From contig QULQ01000001.1 of assembly GCA_003490145.1 (NCBI GenBank), positions 124,001 through 188,000 on the forward strand: a stretch of 64,000 nt of DNA. The letters run 5' to 3'. How positions within the stretch are numbered: the first letter of the stretch is position 1; each line of letters starts with the position of its first letter. The notes below the pieces were generated by a model. The model saw only the letters and a program-made list of their open reading frames with translations. It was not told the origin of the DNA and did no database searches. The stretch is from Lachnospiraceae bacterium OM04-12BH. GTDB taxonomy: Bacteria > Bacillota > Clostridia > Lachnospirales > Lachnospiraceae. This document shows positions 53,698 through 63,862 of the stretch, in pieces. The position numbers were made by a program, and so were the translations under genes.

Positions 53698-55755
53698 ATG
53701 CAGTATACAGACAATATTACCAGCCTGAAAGGAATCGGTGAAAAGACGGCCGGACTTTTTCATAAACTGAATATTACGACATTGTACGATCTGATCACCT
53801 TCTTTCCAAGGGATTATGAACAGTTCGGAGAAAGAATCCCTATCAGTCAGGCAGCCGGGCAGGAGCCTGTTACGCTGAAGCTGACACTGACAGGAGATTA
53901 CAAGTACCGAAAATTTGCATCTCTTGGTGTAGGAACCATAACAGCTGCGGATGAAAGTGGGCAGCTTGTCATTACCTACTACAATGCACCCTATCTGAAA
54001 AATACGCTAAAAAGAGGTATGTCCTATTACGCACATGGCAAGGTCCGCACTGAGAAGAACCGGATCCAGATGGATCAGCCAAAGCTTTATACAGAGGAAC
54101 AGTATCAGGCTCTGATGAGATTCATGCAGCCAAAGTATGCCCTGACAAAAGGACTTTCGGCTCATATGGTAAGCAAAGCTGTTTCCATGGCTCTTGCTGG
54201 ATTGTCTTTTGCCGAGTATCTTCCAGAAGATATCCGCATGGAATATCAGCTGTCTGACATTGGAAAAGCCTACCGTCAGATCCATTTTCCGGAAGATTAT
54301 GAGAGCCTGATCCTTGCCAGAAAACGGCTTGCCTTTGATGAACTGTTTTCTTTTTTTATGCAGCTTCACCGTCAGAAGGAGATCACAAAGGAAACTCCTT
54401 CAGCCTTTTCTCTCCTGGAAACTGCCGACACCGGCAGATTGCTGGAAGCTCTTCCCTATAAGCTGACGAAGGCACAGATGCGTACCTGGCAGGAAATCAA
54501 AGATGATCTGACAGGCGGGATAGTCATGAACAGGCTTGTACAGGGAGATGTAGGAAGTGGAAAAACGATCCTTGCTTTTCTTTCGCTTCTCCTTGTGGCA
54601 GCTAATGGCTGTCAGGGAGCCATGATGGCTCCTACGGAAATTTTGGCAAGACAGCATTATGAAGAGCTGTGCCATATGGCAGAAGCTTATCATCTGCCGG
54701 TGAAACCGGTACTTCTTACCGGTTCTGTTTCCGCAGCTGAAAAGAAAAAAAGATGTGCCGGAATTGAAAAAGGTGATTATAATGTCGTAATCGGCACCAG
54801 TGCCCTGATCCAGGAAAAGGTGGTTTATCAGAAGCTGGTTCTTGTGATCACGGATGAGCAGCACCGGTTTGGAGTCCGTCAGAGAGAAGCCTTTCTTGGA
54901 AAAGGAGAACAGGCGCATGTACTTGTCATGAGTGCTACACCTATCCCAAGAACACTTGCCATTATTCTCTATGGAGATATGCATCTTTCACTTGTAGATG
55001 AGAAACCGGCAGACAGGCTGCCGGTGAAAAACTGTGTGATTACCAGAAGGGATCACAAAAAAGCTGTTTCTTTTCTTATAAAGGAAACACAGGCAGGACA
55101 TCAGGCCTATGTGATCTGTCCGATGGTAGAAGAAAATGAAGATATGGAAGACGTGGCTGATGTGATCTCCTATACAGCAGCTTTAAAAAAGGAGCTGCCG
55201 GAACAGATCCGTGTGACATATCTTCATGGCAGGATGCGGCCTTCTGAAAAGGACCGAATCATGGAAGCTTATCTGAACCGCAATATTGACGTGCTGGTGT
55301 CTACGACGGTGATTGAAGTTGGGATCAATGTGCCAAATGCAACTGTTATGATGATAGAAAATGCAGAGCGTTTTGGCCTGGCACAGCTTCATCAGCTCCG
55401 GGGACGGATTGGAAGAGGAGCAGCACAATCCTATTGCATTTTTGTAGATGGAAGTGGAAAAGACAGTCCATCAGAACGGCTGCAGGTATTAAATAAATCC
55501 AATGATGGATTTTATATTGCAGAAGAAGATCTGAAAATGCGGGGACCCGGTGATCTTTTCGGAATCCGTCAGAGTGGTATTATGAATTTTAAGGTTGCTG
55601 ATATCTATCAGGACAGTTCCCTGCTGATGCAGGTCAGAAAACTGGTAGAGGATCTGCTTATGGACGATCCTGATCTTACAGCAAAAGAGCATGAGAGTAT
55701 AAGGGGATGGCTGTCCCTTAACTTTGGAAATCTGGTTGACTTTAGAAGTATCTGA
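53698..55755 (+). CDS. recG: ATP-dependent DNA helicase RecG
   Basis: RecG remodels stalled replication forks and branched DNA. The 685-residue protein has an N-terminal wedge domain (about 1-240, starting SLKGIGEKTAGLFHKLNI) and two helicase domains. Motifs are Walker A LVQGDVGSGKT, DEQH-type Walker B LVITDEQHRFGVRQ, SATPIPRTLA, VSTTVIEVGINVP and QLRGRIGRG. ATG at 53698 follows AGAGGA; an upstream GTG at 53662 lies within the hairpin. Order fakA-recG matches Bacillus. Confidence 0.96.
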   Translation: MQYTDNITSLKGIGEKTAGLFHKLNITTLYDLITFFPRDYEQFGERIPISQAAGQEPVTLKLTLTGDYKYRKFASLGVGTITAADESGQLVITYYNAPYLKNTLKRGMSYYAHGKVRTEKNRIQMDQPKLYTEEQYQALMRFMQPKYALTKGLSAHMVSKAVSMALAGLSFAEYLPEDIRMEYQLSDIGKAYRQIHFPEDYESLILARKRLAFDELFSFFMQLHRQKEITKETPSAFSLLETADTGRLLEALPYKLTKAQMRTWQEIKDDLTGGIVMNRLVQGDVGSGKTILAFLSLLLVAANGCQGAMMAPTEILARQHYEELCHMAEAYHLPVKPVLLTGSVSAAEKKKRCAGIEKGDYNVVIGTSALIQEKVVYQKLVLVITDEQHRFGVRQREAFLGKGEQAHVLVMSATPIPRTLAIILYGDMHLSLVDEKPADRLPVKNCVITRRDHKKAVSFLIKETQAGHQAYVICPMVEENEDMEDVADVISYTAALKKELPEQIRVTYLHGRMRPSEKDRIMEAYLNRNIDVLVSTTVIEVGINVPNATVMMIENAERFGLAQLHQLRGRIGRGAAQSYCIFVDGSGKDSPSERLQVLNKSNDGFYIAEEDLKMRGPGDLFGIRQSGIMNFKVADIYQDSSLLMQVRKLVEDLLMDDPDLTAKEHESIRGWLSLNFGNLVDFRSI

Positions 55756-55832
55756 CGGTAAGATATATTTGTGTGTGTTTTCCTAAAAAGCACTAGATGT
55801 TGTACTTTTTATTAGAAGAAAGGGATGGAATC

Positions 55833-56699
55833 ATGGGAAAAGTGGCAGTCGTCACAGACAGTAACAGTGGTATTACGCAGGCACAGGGAACAGAGCTTGG
55901 GATCTTTGTTCTGCCTATGCCTTTTATGATTGATGAAGAACAGTTCTTTGAAGATGTGAACCTGACACAGGAGCAGTTCTATGAGAAACTGGAAGCCGGT
56001 GCAAACGTGGTCACAAGCCAGCCGTCTCCAGAAGCTGTCATGAACCTGTGGAAGGAAATTCTTACAGATTATGATGAAATTGTGCATATTCCCATGAGCA
56101 GCGGTCTTTCTGGCTCCTGCCAGAGTGCCATGATGATGTCTGAAGAATTTGACGGCAGAGTACAGGTTGTAAATAACCAGCGTATTTCTGTTACCCAGAA
56201 ACAGTCCTGTATGGATGCTCTGATGCTTGCCGGGCAAGGACGGAATGCAGCTGAGATCAGGGAGATCCTTGAAAATGATAAATTTAACTCCAGTATTTAT
56301 ATTATGCTGGATACCCTGTTTTATCTGAAAAAGGGTGGGCGTATCACACCGGCTGCGGCGGCGATCGGAACGCTTCTGAAATTAAAGCCTGTATTGCAGA
56401 TCCAGGGCGAGAAGCTGGATGCCTTTGCCAAGGCGAGGACAACAGGACAGGGCAAGGCACTGATGGTCAATGCCATCCGTACAGATATGGAAAACCGCTT
56501 TGGAGGGGCAGCACCGGATAATATTTATCTGCAGGTTGCTTATACCAAGAACCGTGAAAATGCACTTCATTTCTGTGAAGAACTGAAAAAGGAGTTCCCC
56601 GGGTTCAATGTAGAGCCAGATCCGCTTTCCTTAAGTGTTTCATGCCATATTGGCCCCGGTGCACTTGCGGTAGCCTGCTGCAAAAAGCTGCAGCCATAG
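55833..56699 (+). CDS. DegV family fatty acid-binding protein (FakB-like)
   Basis: DegV proteins bind fatty acids and, in some species, hand them to FakA for phosphorylation. The 288-residue protein starts MGKVAVVTDSNSGIT with the TDS loop. It has PMPFMIDEEQFFED, the TSQPSPEAV block that touches the lipid head, MSSGLSGSCQSA and a second-domain KKGGRITPAAA. ATG at 55833 follows AAAGGGA. It is close to fakA but separated by recG. Which fatty acid it prefers cannot be told. Confidence 0.92.
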   Translation: MGKVAVVTDSNSGITQAQGTELGIFVLPMPFMIDEEQFFEDVNLTQEQFYEKLEAGANVVTSQPSPEAVMNLWKEILTDYDEIVHIPMSSGLSGSCQSAMMMSEEFDGRVQVVNNQRISVTQKQSCMDALMLAGQGRNAAEIREILENDKFNSSIYIMLDTLFYLKKGGRITPAAAAIGTLLKLKPVLQIQGEKLDAFAKARTTGQGKALMVNAIRTDMENRFGGAAPDNIYLQVAYTKNRENALHFCEELKKEFPGFNVEPDPLSLSVSCHIGPGALAVACCKKLQP

Positions 56700-56720
56700 A
56701 AACAGAAAGAGGTTTTTGAA

Positions 56721-58643
56721 ATGGAAAAGGAAGCCAGATATGATGCCTCCAGTATTACTGTACTGGAAGGACTTGAGGCAGTCAGAAAAAGACCCGGTAT
56801 GTATATCGGAAGCGTATCTACCAAAGGACTGAATCATCTCATATATGAAATTGTAGACAATGCAGTAGATGAACATCTTGCCGGATACTGTGATGCAATT
56901 TCTGTTACCCTGGAGGCTGACGGTTCTGCTACTGTAGAGGATAATGGCCGTGGAATCCCGGTAGGCATGCATGAAAAAGGAGTCAGTGCGGAACGTCTTG
57001 TGTTTACAACGCTTCATGCAGGTGGTAAGTTTGATGATTCTGCCTATAAGACAAGTGGTGGTCTCCATGGTGTTGGTTCTTCTGTCGTAAATGCTCTTTC
57101 AACCCATCTGACGGTCAGGGTAAAAAATGGCGGTAATATTTACGAAGATAAATACGAAAAAGGAAATCCGGTGATCCCGTTAGAGAATGGTCTTTTACCT
57201 GTGGTTGGCAGGGCAAAGGGAACCGGAACCAGCATTAATTTCCTGCCGGATGATACAATCTTTGACAAGACAAGGTTCAAGGAGGATGAAATCAAAAGCA
57301 GGCTCCATGAGACCGCTTATCTGAATCCTGGGCTGACCATTCATTTTGAGGATAAGAGAAAAGAGATCCCTGAAAAAATCTCCTATCATGAACCAGATGG
57401 TATTGTTGGCTTTATCAAGGATATGAACAAATCCAAAGAGGTTCTCCATGATGTGATCTATTTTAAGGGAGAGGTGGATAAGATCACGGTAGAGGGTGCT
57501 CTCCAGTATGTGAACGAATTTCATGAAAATGTGCTTGGCTTCTGTAATAATATTTACAATGCAGAGGGAGGTACCCACCTGACAGGCTTTAAGACAGCCT
57601 TTACCAATATCATTAATACCTATGCGAGAGAACTGAATATCCTGAAGGAAAAGGATGTGAATTTTACCGGTGCAGATGTCAGAAATGGTATGACTGCAGT
57701 GATCAGCATCAAGCATCCGGATCCCAGATTTGAAGGACAGACCAAGACCAAGCTTGACAATCAGGATGCGGCAAAGGCAGTCAGCAAGGTGACAAATGAT
57801 GAACTGATCCGTTATTTTGATAGAAATCTGGAAACACTGAAAAGCATTATCGGCTGTGCAGAAAAGGCGGCCAAGATCCGTAAGACAGAGGAAAAGGCAA
57901 AGACTAATCTGCTGACGAAGCAGAAATTTTCCTTTGATTCCAATGGAAAGCTGGCAAACTGTGAATCCAGGGATGCTTCCAAATGTGAAATTTTTATCGT
58001 AGAGGGAGATTCTGCGGGTGGCAGTGCAAAAACAGCCCGTAACAGAGCTTATCAGGCAATCCTGCCGATCAGAGGTAAGATCCTGAATGTAGAGAAGGCA
58101 AGTATTGACAAGGTGCTCGCCAATGCTGAGATCAAGACCATGATCAATGCCTTTGGATGTGGTTTTTCCGAGGGCTACGGAAATGATTTCGATATTACGA
58201 AGCTCCGTTATGACAAGATCATTATCATGGCCGATGCCGATGTGGATGGTGCCCATATTTCCACTCTGCTTCTGACTCTGTTTTACCGGTTCATGCCAGA
58301 GCTGATCTTTGAGGGACATGTGTATATTGCCATGCCTCCTCTTTATAAGGCTATGCCGTCAAGAGGAGAAGAAGAGTACCTGTATGATGATAAGGCACTG
58401 GAAAAATACAGAAAACGGCACAAGGGATCCTTTACACTGCAAAGATACAAAGGACTTGGTGAAATGGATGCGGATCAGCTCTGGGAAACCACGCTGAATC
58501 CGGATACGAGAATGCTGAAGCTTGTAGAGATCGAGGATGCCAGGATGGCATCTGAAGTCACAGAGATGCTGATGGGGACTGATGTTCCTCCCAGAAAGGC
58601 ATTTATTTACGATCATGCAACTGATGCAGAGCTGGATGTTTAA
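56721..58643 (+). CDS. parE: Type IIA DNA topoisomerase, B subunit (ParE/GyrB-like)
   Basis: This is the ATPase and TOPRIM subunit of topoisomerase IV or a gyrase. The 640-residue protein has the GHKL ATPase with EIVDNAVDEHLAGYC, VEDNGRGIPVG and SGGLHGVGSSVVNALS. The TOPRIM motifs EGDSAGGSAK, LPIRGKILNVEKA and DADVDGAHI are present. No GyrB-type insert is visible. The subunit A gene begins 19 bases downstream. ParE is chosen because the pair is not next to dnaA-recF and the A subunit has a short C-terminal domain, but gyrase-like activity cannot be excluded. GAAAGAGG precedes the ATG. Confidence 0.88.
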   Translation: MEKEARYDASSITVLEGLEAVRKRPGMYIGSVSTKGLNHLIYEIVDNAVDEHLAGYCDAISVTLEADGSATVEDNGRGIPVGMHEKGVSAERLVFTTLHAGGKFDDSAYKTSGGLHGVGSSVVNALSTHLTVRVKNGGNIYEDKYEKGNPVIPLENGLLPVVGRAKGTGTSINFLPDDTIFDKTRFKEDEIKSRLHETAYLNPGLTIHFEDKRKEIPEKISYHEPDGIVGFIKDMNKSKEVLHDVIYFKGEVDKITVEGALQYVNEFHENVLGFCNNIYNAEGGTHLTGFKTAFTNIINTYARELNILKEKDVNFTGADVRNGMTAVISIKHPDPRFEGQTKTKLDNQDAAKAVSKVTNDELIRYFDRNLETLKSIIGCAEKAAKIRKTEEKAKTNLLTKQKFSFDSNGKLANCESRDASKCEIFIVEGDSAGGSAKTARNRAYQAILPIRGKILNVEKASIDKVLANAEIKTMINAFGCGFSEGYGNDFDITKLRYDKIIIMADADVDGAHISTLLLTLFYRFMPELIFEGHVYIAMPPLYKAMPSRGEEEYLYDDKALEKYRKRHKGSFTLQRYKGLGEMDADQLWETTLNPDTRMLKLVEIEDARMASEVTEMLMGTDVPPRKAFIYDHATDAELDV

Positions 58644-58662
58644 GAAAGGCATTTTACTGTAA

Positions 58663-60903
58663 ATGGACGAGAAAATCATAAAAACAGAATATTCTGAACT
58701 GATGCAGAAATCTTATATTGATTATGCCATGAGTGTTATCATTGCAAGAGCCCTGCCGGATGCCAGAGATGGTCTGAAGCCGGTTCAGAGAAGAACACTT
58801 TATGATATGCATGAGCTGGGTATCCGCTATGACAGGCCTTATCGTAAGAGTGCCCGTATCGTAGGTGATACCATGGGTAAATATCATCCTCACGGAGACA
58901 GCTCCATTTATGATGCACTGGTTGTCATGAGCCAGGAGTTTAAAAAGGGGCTGCCGCTTATTGATGGACATGGTAACTTCGGTAATATCGAAGGAGACGG
59001 TGCCGCAGCCATGCGTTATACAGAAGCAAGGCTTGAGAGGGTGACACAGGAAGCGTTTCTTTCTGATCTCGATAAGGATGTCGTTGATTTTGTGCCAAAC
59101 TTTGATGAGACAGAGAAAGAACCGTCTGTTTTGCCGGTAAAATTCCCAAATCTCCTGGTAAACGGTTCTGAAGGTATTGCTGTTGGTATGGCGACCAGTA
59201 TCCCGCCTCATAATCTTTCAGAAGTCATTGATGCTGTGAAGGCATATATGAAAGATGAATCCGTTTCTACGGCAGAACTTATGAAGTACATAAAGGGACC
59301 TGATTTTCCGACCGGAGGAATCGTTATCAATAAAGACGAGCTTCTGTCCATTTATGAGACGGGAACCGGTAAGATCAAAGTTCGTGGAAAGGTGGATGTC
59401 GAAAAGGGAAAAGCCGGCAGAACCAATGTGGTCATTTCAGAAATACCCTATCCCATGATCGGTGCCAATATTGCCAAGTTCCTGATGGATGTGGCAGCTC
59501 TTTCCGAGCAGAAGAAGACTATGGATATCGTGGATATCACCAATCAGTCTTCTAAAGAAGGAATCCGTATCGTTATAGAGCTGAAAAAAGATGCGGACGT
59601 GGAAAACTTTGTAAATATGCTTTACAAAAAGACCAGACTGGAAGATACATTTGGGGTCAATATGCTGGCGATTGCCGGAGGTCGTCCGGAAACGATGGGT
59701 CTTAAGGGAATCATTAAATGTAATGTGGATTTCCAGTATGAGGTCAATACCAGAAAATATACCACACTTCTTGCAAGAGAACAGGAGAAGAAGGAAATAC
59801 AGGAAGGTCTCATCAAGGCCTGCAACGTCATTGATCTGATCATTGAGATCCTGCGTGGCTCCAAAGACAGGGGCATGGCAAAGGCATGCCTTGTGGAAGG
59901 TAAGACAGAGGGTATCAAATTCAAGTTTAAAGAGTCAAAGATCATGGCATCACAGCTTATGTTTACGGAGAAGCAGGCAAATGCTATCCTGGAAATGCGC
60001 CTTTATAAGCTGATCGGCCTGGAGCTGGAGGCACTGATCAATGAGCATGAAGAGACCATGGCCAATATTTATCGTTATGAGGACATCCTTTCCCGTAGGG
60101 ATGCCATGGCACAGGTTATCATGAATGAACTGGATGCCATTAAGAAAAGCTTTGGACATGCCAGAAAAACACAGATTGAAAATTTTGCAGAAGCTGTTTA
60201 TGAAGAAAAGAAACCGGAAGAGATGGATGTTGTCTTCCTGATGGATCGCTTTGGCTATGCCAGATGTGTTGACACAGCTACCTATGAAAGAAATAAGGAA
60301 GCTGCTGACAGCGAGTCACGGTATGTATTTACCTGTAAGAATACGGGCAAGGTCTGTGTATTTACCAATACAGGCCAGCTCCATACCGTAAAGGTAGCCG
60401 ATATTCCCTATGGAAAATTCCGTGATAAGGGAGTTCCGATCGATAATATCAGTAACTTCAGTTCGGATAAGGAACATATTATTGCTGTTACCAGTCAGAC
60501 GTCACTGAATCTGTATCGTGTGATCTTCGTTACGAAGCTTTCCATGATGAAGATCGTCGATGGTGGCGAATTTGATGTATCAAAGAGAATGGTTGCATCC
60601 ACCAAGCTGCAGGAGGGAGATGAGATCGTGGATGTATCTGTACTGAAGGAGCAGAAGGATATTATACTGCAGACGAAGGACGGATATTTCCTGAAATTTT
60701 CCCTGGAAGAAATACCGGAGAAGAAAAAGGGAGCCGTTGGTGTCAGAGGTATGAAGCTGACAGGTACGGATCAGGTTGAAAACGTTTATTATACAAGACC
60801 GGGCATGGCAGATCCTGTCATAGAATTTAAGGAAAAACAGTTTGATCTGTCCAGGATCAAAACCGGCAGACGGGATTCGAAAGGAACGAAACCCAGAGTA
60901 TAA
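58663..60903 (+). CDS. parC: Type IIA DNA topoisomerase, A subunit (ParC/GyrA-like)
   Basis: This breaking-rejoining subunit pairs with the upstream ATPase subunit. The 746-residue protein has the conserved DNA-gate region ARIVGDTMGKYHPHGDSSIY, where the Ser and Asp of quinolone resistance sit, and the active Tyr119 in AAAMRYTEARL. A coiled coil (about 360-470) and a C-terminal beta-pinwheel domain (about 490-746) follow. A clean gyrase box (QRRGGKG) is not seen; a related KGAVGVRGMKL appears near the end. This favours ParC over GyrA moderately. The ribosome site GAAAGG is distant (13 bases). Confidence 0.88.
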   Translation: MDEKIIKTEYSELMQKSYIDYAMSVIIARALPDARDGLKPVQRRTLYDMHELGIRYDRPYRKSARIVGDTMGKYHPHGDSSIYDALVVMSQEFKKGLPLIDGHGNFGNIEGDGAAAMRYTEARLERVTQEAFLSDLDKDVVDFVPNFDETEKEPSVLPVKFPNLLVNGSEGIAVGMATSIPPHNLSEVIDAVKAYMKDESVSTAELMKYIKGPDFPTGGIVINKDELLSIYETGTGKIKVRGKVDVEKGKAGRTNVVISEIPYPMIGANIAKFLMDVAALSEQKKTMDIVDITNQSSKEGIRIVIELKKDADVENFVNMLYKKTRLEDTFGVNMLAIAGGRPETMGLKGIIKCNVDFQYEVNTRKYTTLLAREQEKKEIQEGLIKACNVIDLIIEILRGSKDRGMAKACLVEGKTEGIKFKFKESKIMASQLMFTEKQANAILEMRLYKLIGLELEALINEHEETMANIYRYEDILSRRDAMAQVIMNELDAIKKSFGHARKTQIENFAEAVYEEKKPEEMDVVFLMDRFGYARCVDTATYERNKEAADSESRYVFTCKNTGKVCVFTNTGQLHTVKVADIPYGKFRDKGVPIDNISNFSSDKEHIIAVTSQTSLNLYRVIFVTKLSMMKIVDGGEFDVSKRMVASTKLQEGDEIVDVSVLKEQKDIILQTKDGYFLKFSLEEIPEKKKGAVGVRGMKLTGTDQVENVYYTRPGMADPVIEFKEKQFDLSRIKTGRRDSKGTKPRV

Positions 60904-60914
60904 AGGAGATCATT

Positions 60915-61469
60915 ATGAGGGTAATTGCAGGAACAGCAAGACGTCTTTTGTTGAAAACACCGGAAGGAATGGATACAAGGCCAACAACAGACAGAATCAA
61001 GGAAACATTGTTTAATATGATACAGGGTGATATTCCGGGAAGTATATTTGTGGATCTGTTTTCCGGAAGCGGAGGTATCGGGATCGAAGCCCTGAGCCGT
61101 GGTGCCAGACATGCTTATTTTGCAGAAAATGCGAAGGATGCCATAGCCTGTATCCAGGCGAATCTTTCAACAACCAGATTCGAGGATAAGGCAACATTGT
61201 TAAAGCAGGATGCTGTCAGTGCACTGTCCCTGATCTCCGAAAAAGAAGTTGATATTGTATTCATGGATCCTCCTTATCAGCTTCAGGTTGAAAAAAATGT
61301 GTTTTCTGCATTAAAACAGCAGAAATATATTACAGAGGATACGCTCATCATAACTGAAGCAGCTCTTGATCGTGATTTTTCCTTTGTAGAAGAACTTGGA
61401 TTTACCATAGTCCGTGAAAAAAGATATAAGACGAATAAGCACGTGTTCTGCAGAAAGGCGGCACAATGA
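60915..61469 (+). CDS. rsmD: 16S rRNA (guanine(966)-N2)-methyltransferase RsmD
   Basis: RsmD methylates G966 of 16S rRNA with SAM. The 184-residue protein starts [18 protein letters not shown] and has [12 protein letters not shown]. The SAM-binding motif I is [21 protein letters not shown] and the catalytic motif IV DPPY in [17 protein letters not shown] precedes the ATG. Its TGA stop overlaps the coaD start (ATGA), the arrangement found in many Firmicutes (ylbH-coaD). Confidence 0.96.
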   Translation: MRVIAGTARRLLLKTPEGMDTRPTTDRIKETLFNMIQGDIPGSIFVDLFSGSGGIGIEALSRGARHAYFAENAKDAIACIQANLSTTRFEDKATLLKQDAVSALSLISEKEVDIVFMDPPYQLQVEKNVFSALKQQKYITEDTLIITEAALDRDFSFVEELGFTIVREKRYKTNKHVFCRKAAQ

Positions 61470-61960
61470 AAAGAGCAATCTATCCCGGAAGCTTTGATCC
61501 CGTAACCTACGGGCATCTGGATATTATAAGGAGGGCAGCAGAAATATTTGAAGAGCTGACTGTCAGTGTACTGAATAACACGCAAAAAACTCCATTGTTT
61601 TCTGTAGAGGAACGTGTTACTATATTGAAAGAAGCAACGAAAGATATCCCGAATGTAAAGGTGGAATCTTTCAGTGGACTTCTGGTTGATTATGCGAAAG
61701 CCAAAGATGTTCATGTCGTGATCCGAGGACTTCGTGCTATTACCGACTTTGAATATGAATTGCAGAATGCACAGACCAATGCGCTGTTGTCCAAAGGAGC
61801 ACTTGATACGGTTTTCCTGACCACGAAGCTTGAGTATGCCTACTTAAGCTCCTCAACGGTCAAGGAAATTGCAAGCTTTCATGGTGATATTTCCATGTCA
61901 GTACCGGATTTTGTGGCTGAGCGGGTATATAAGAAATTTGGGTATCATATAGACAAATAG
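61466..61960 (+). CDS. coaD: Pantetheine-phosphate adenylyltransferase
   Basis: CoaD transfers AMP from ATP to 4'-phosphopantetheine in coenzyme A synthesis. The 164-residue protein has the N-terminal [17 protein letters not shown] with the nucleotidyltransferase T-x-G-H motif. [18 protein letters not shown] sequence (here [13 protein letters not shown]) and the C-terminal [14 protein letters not shown] are present. The start overlaps the rsmD stop. It has normal length and intact residues. Confidence 0.97.
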   Translation: MKRAIYPGSFDPVTYGHLDIIRRAAEIFEELTVSVLNNTQKTPLFSVEERVTILKEATKDIPNVKVESFSGLLVDYAKAKDVHVVIRGLRAITDFEYELQNAQTNALLSKGALDTVFLTTKLEYAYLSSSTVKEIASFHGDISMSVPDFVAERVYKKFGYHIDK

Positions 61961-61972
61961 GGAGGTTCTTCC

Positions 61973-62584
61973 ATGAGCAGCAGAATCGAGCAGTTAATCG
62001 ACGAGATCGAAACTTATATTGATAATTGCAAATATCAGCCTTTTTCCAATACCAAGATCATTGTAGACAAAGAAGAGATCGATGAGCTTTTAAGAGAGCT
62101 TCGTATGAAAACACCTGATGAGATCAAGCGTTATCAGAAGATCATCAGTAACAAAGAAGCAATCTTAAATGATGCAAGAGCCAAGGCTGAGGCACTGATC
62201 AATGATGCTACGATCCATACCAATAAGCTGATCAATGAACACGAGATCATGCAGCAGGCATATGCACAGGCCAATGAAGTGGTCACCATGGCAACCAAGC
62301 AGGCACAGGATATCCTGGATAATGCTACGATTGAAGCCAACAATATGCGAAGCGCTGCCATGCAGTATACAGACGGCATTCTCGCCAACGTAGAGAATCT
62401 GCTGACACAGACGATGAAAACCACGCAGGATCATTATGACAGCTTTATCAGTTCCCTGAATCAGTATAATGACGTGGTCAACGCTAACCGTGTGGAGCTG
62501 AATCCGCCGGAACCGGATACCATCGTAGAGGATCCTGGGGCAGCACAGTCTTCCTCCGAAGACCTCAATCTGGATATGATCTAG
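61973..62584 (+). CDS. Coiled-coil protein, V-ATPase subunit E/DivIVA-like, unknown function
   Basis: The 203-residue protein has a short globular N-terminus (EQLIDEIETYIDNCKYQPFS), a long coiled coil (about 45-165, with NDARAKAEALINDATIHTNK) and a Pro/Asp/Glu tail. Similar proteins sit after coaD in Lachnospiraceae and are usually called ATPase or hypothetical. Neither a V-ATPase stalk nor a division role is supported by a motif. GGGAGGT precedes the ATG. Confidence 0.8.
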   Translation: MSSRIEQLIDEIETYIDNCKYQPFSNTKIIVDKEEIDELLRELRMKTPDEIKRYQKIISNKEAILNDARAKAEALINDATIHTNKLINEHEIMQQAYAQANEVVTMATKQAQDILDNATIEANNMRSAAMQYTDGILANVENLLTQTMKTTQDHYDSFISSLNQYNDVVNANRVELNPPEPDTIVEDPGAAQSSSEDLNLDMI

Positions 62585-62599
62585 AACAGGAACAGCATA

Positions 62600-62632
62600 A
62601 ACCGGTTTGCCACAGGGCAGGCCGGTTTTTTT
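62600..62632 (+). terminator. Intrinsic terminator after the coiled-coil gene
   Basis: AACCGG and inner GCC pair with GGC and CCGGTT; a run of seven Ts follows. It closes the rsmD-coaD-coiled-coil transcript. Confidence 0.85.
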
Positions 62633-62674
62633 GAGTGTGCCTGGCGGCGCACATTTAAAAGGAGACAACAGTTT

Positions 62675-63862
62675 ATGCCGGATTTACAGGGAAATACCGT
62701 TATTGTGATTGATCCGGGGCATGGCGGAGAAAATCTGGGTGCCCAGGTAGATGGATATACAGAAAAAGAAATGACGATGATCGTTGCCAAGGCGATGAAG
62801 AAAGAACTGGAAAACTACGACAATGTGGTTGTCTATCTGACAAGGGAGTCAGATCAGGAATTGTCATTAGAAGAGCGTGCGCAGTTTGCAAAAGACAGAA
62901 ATGCCGATTTTCTGTTCTGTCTTCACTTTAACAGTTCTGTTAACCATAATTTATACGGTTCTGAAGTCTGGGTATCTGCTTTTGGAGAATATTACAGCAA
63001 GGGACGCAGCTTTGCTGAGATCAATATGAGAAGGTTTGAAGATATGGGTCTGTTTTCCAGAGGGATCAAGACCAGACTGAATTCCCGTGGAGATAATTAT
63101 TACGGAATCTTACGAGCCAGTACAGACCTTGAGATTCCAGCGGCATTGATCGAGCATTGTCATCTGGATCAGTCCCGTGACAAGGTTTTTTACCAGCAGA
63201 GTGAAGAACAGCTTGTAACGTTCGGACGGGAGGATGGCAAGGCTGCTGCCGAATATTTCGGGCTGAAATCCCCCAAAACAGGCGAAGATTTCAGCGGTCA
63301 TGTGAACCAGAGCTTTCCCATAAAGGAAATCAACAGACCGGATCAGACAGAAGCGGAAATTTGCCAGATTGAACTTTTATCTGTTGATCCTTATGGACGG
63401 GAAGCAGATGTGAAAATGAAAGCATCTGATTCTGATGGCTATATCCAGTATTACTGTTATCGCTTTGACCAGGGAGAATACAGTGAGCTATATCCATGGC
63501 CAAGAGAAAACTGGGACAGCTCCCTGCCAGAGCATGAATTTACCGTTGCACTCCCAGAGGAAGAAACGGCAGATCTGCAGGTATGCGTTTACAATGGTTA
63601 TGATCTGAAAACGGAAAGCAATACAATTACCATTTTTATTCCATTACAGGAAGAGGAAACGGAGGAAATTACCAGTGAAACAGAAACACTTTCCAGAATT
63701 CCACTGGATCTTTCCATGTCAGCTTCAGAAATTCGAGCTGAAAAAGGCTCCCTGATCCTTCTGATCCTCTGTGTCAGTCTGATCCTGACTGGAAGCCTTT
63801 ATTTTGTCATCAGGCTGTTACAGAAAAGAAAACGACGTAATAAAGAGCACAAAGAATGGTAA
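62675..63862 (+). CDS. N-acetylmuramoyl-L-alanine amidase (Amidase_3) with C-terminal membrane helix
   Basis: The catalytic domain (about 5-195) shows the zinc ligand His in VIDPGHGGENLG, a glutamate at the EKEM region, His in FCLHFNSSVNH and the catalytic Glu in ALIEHCHLD. Such amidases cut the lactyl-peptide bond of peptidoglycan. A second domain (about 215-330) of unknown fold follows, then one membrane helix (about 358-380) and a basic tail. There is no N-terminal signal peptide at the start supported by AAAAGGAG, which is odd for a wall hydrolase. The 3' end overlaps a convergent partial gene by 53 bases. Confidence 0.87.
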   Translation: MPDLQGNTVIVIDPGHGGENLGAQVDGYTEKEMTMIVAKAMKKELENYDNVVVYLTRESDQELSLEERAQFAKDRNADFLFCLHFNSSVNHNLYGSEVWVSAFGEYYSKGRSFAEINMRRFEDMGLFSRGIKTRLNSRGDNYYGILRASTDLEIPAALIEHCHLDQSRDKVFYQQSEEQLVTFGREDGKAAAEYFGLKSPKTGEDFSGHVNQSFPIKEINRPDQTEAEICQIELLSVDPYGREADVKMKASDSDGYIQYYCYRFDQGEYSELYPWPRENWDSSLPEHEFTVALPEEETADLQVCVYNGYDLKTESNTITIFIPLQEEETEEITSETETLSRIPLDLSMSASEIRAEKGSLILLILCVSLILTGSLYFVIRLLQKRKRRNKEHKEW

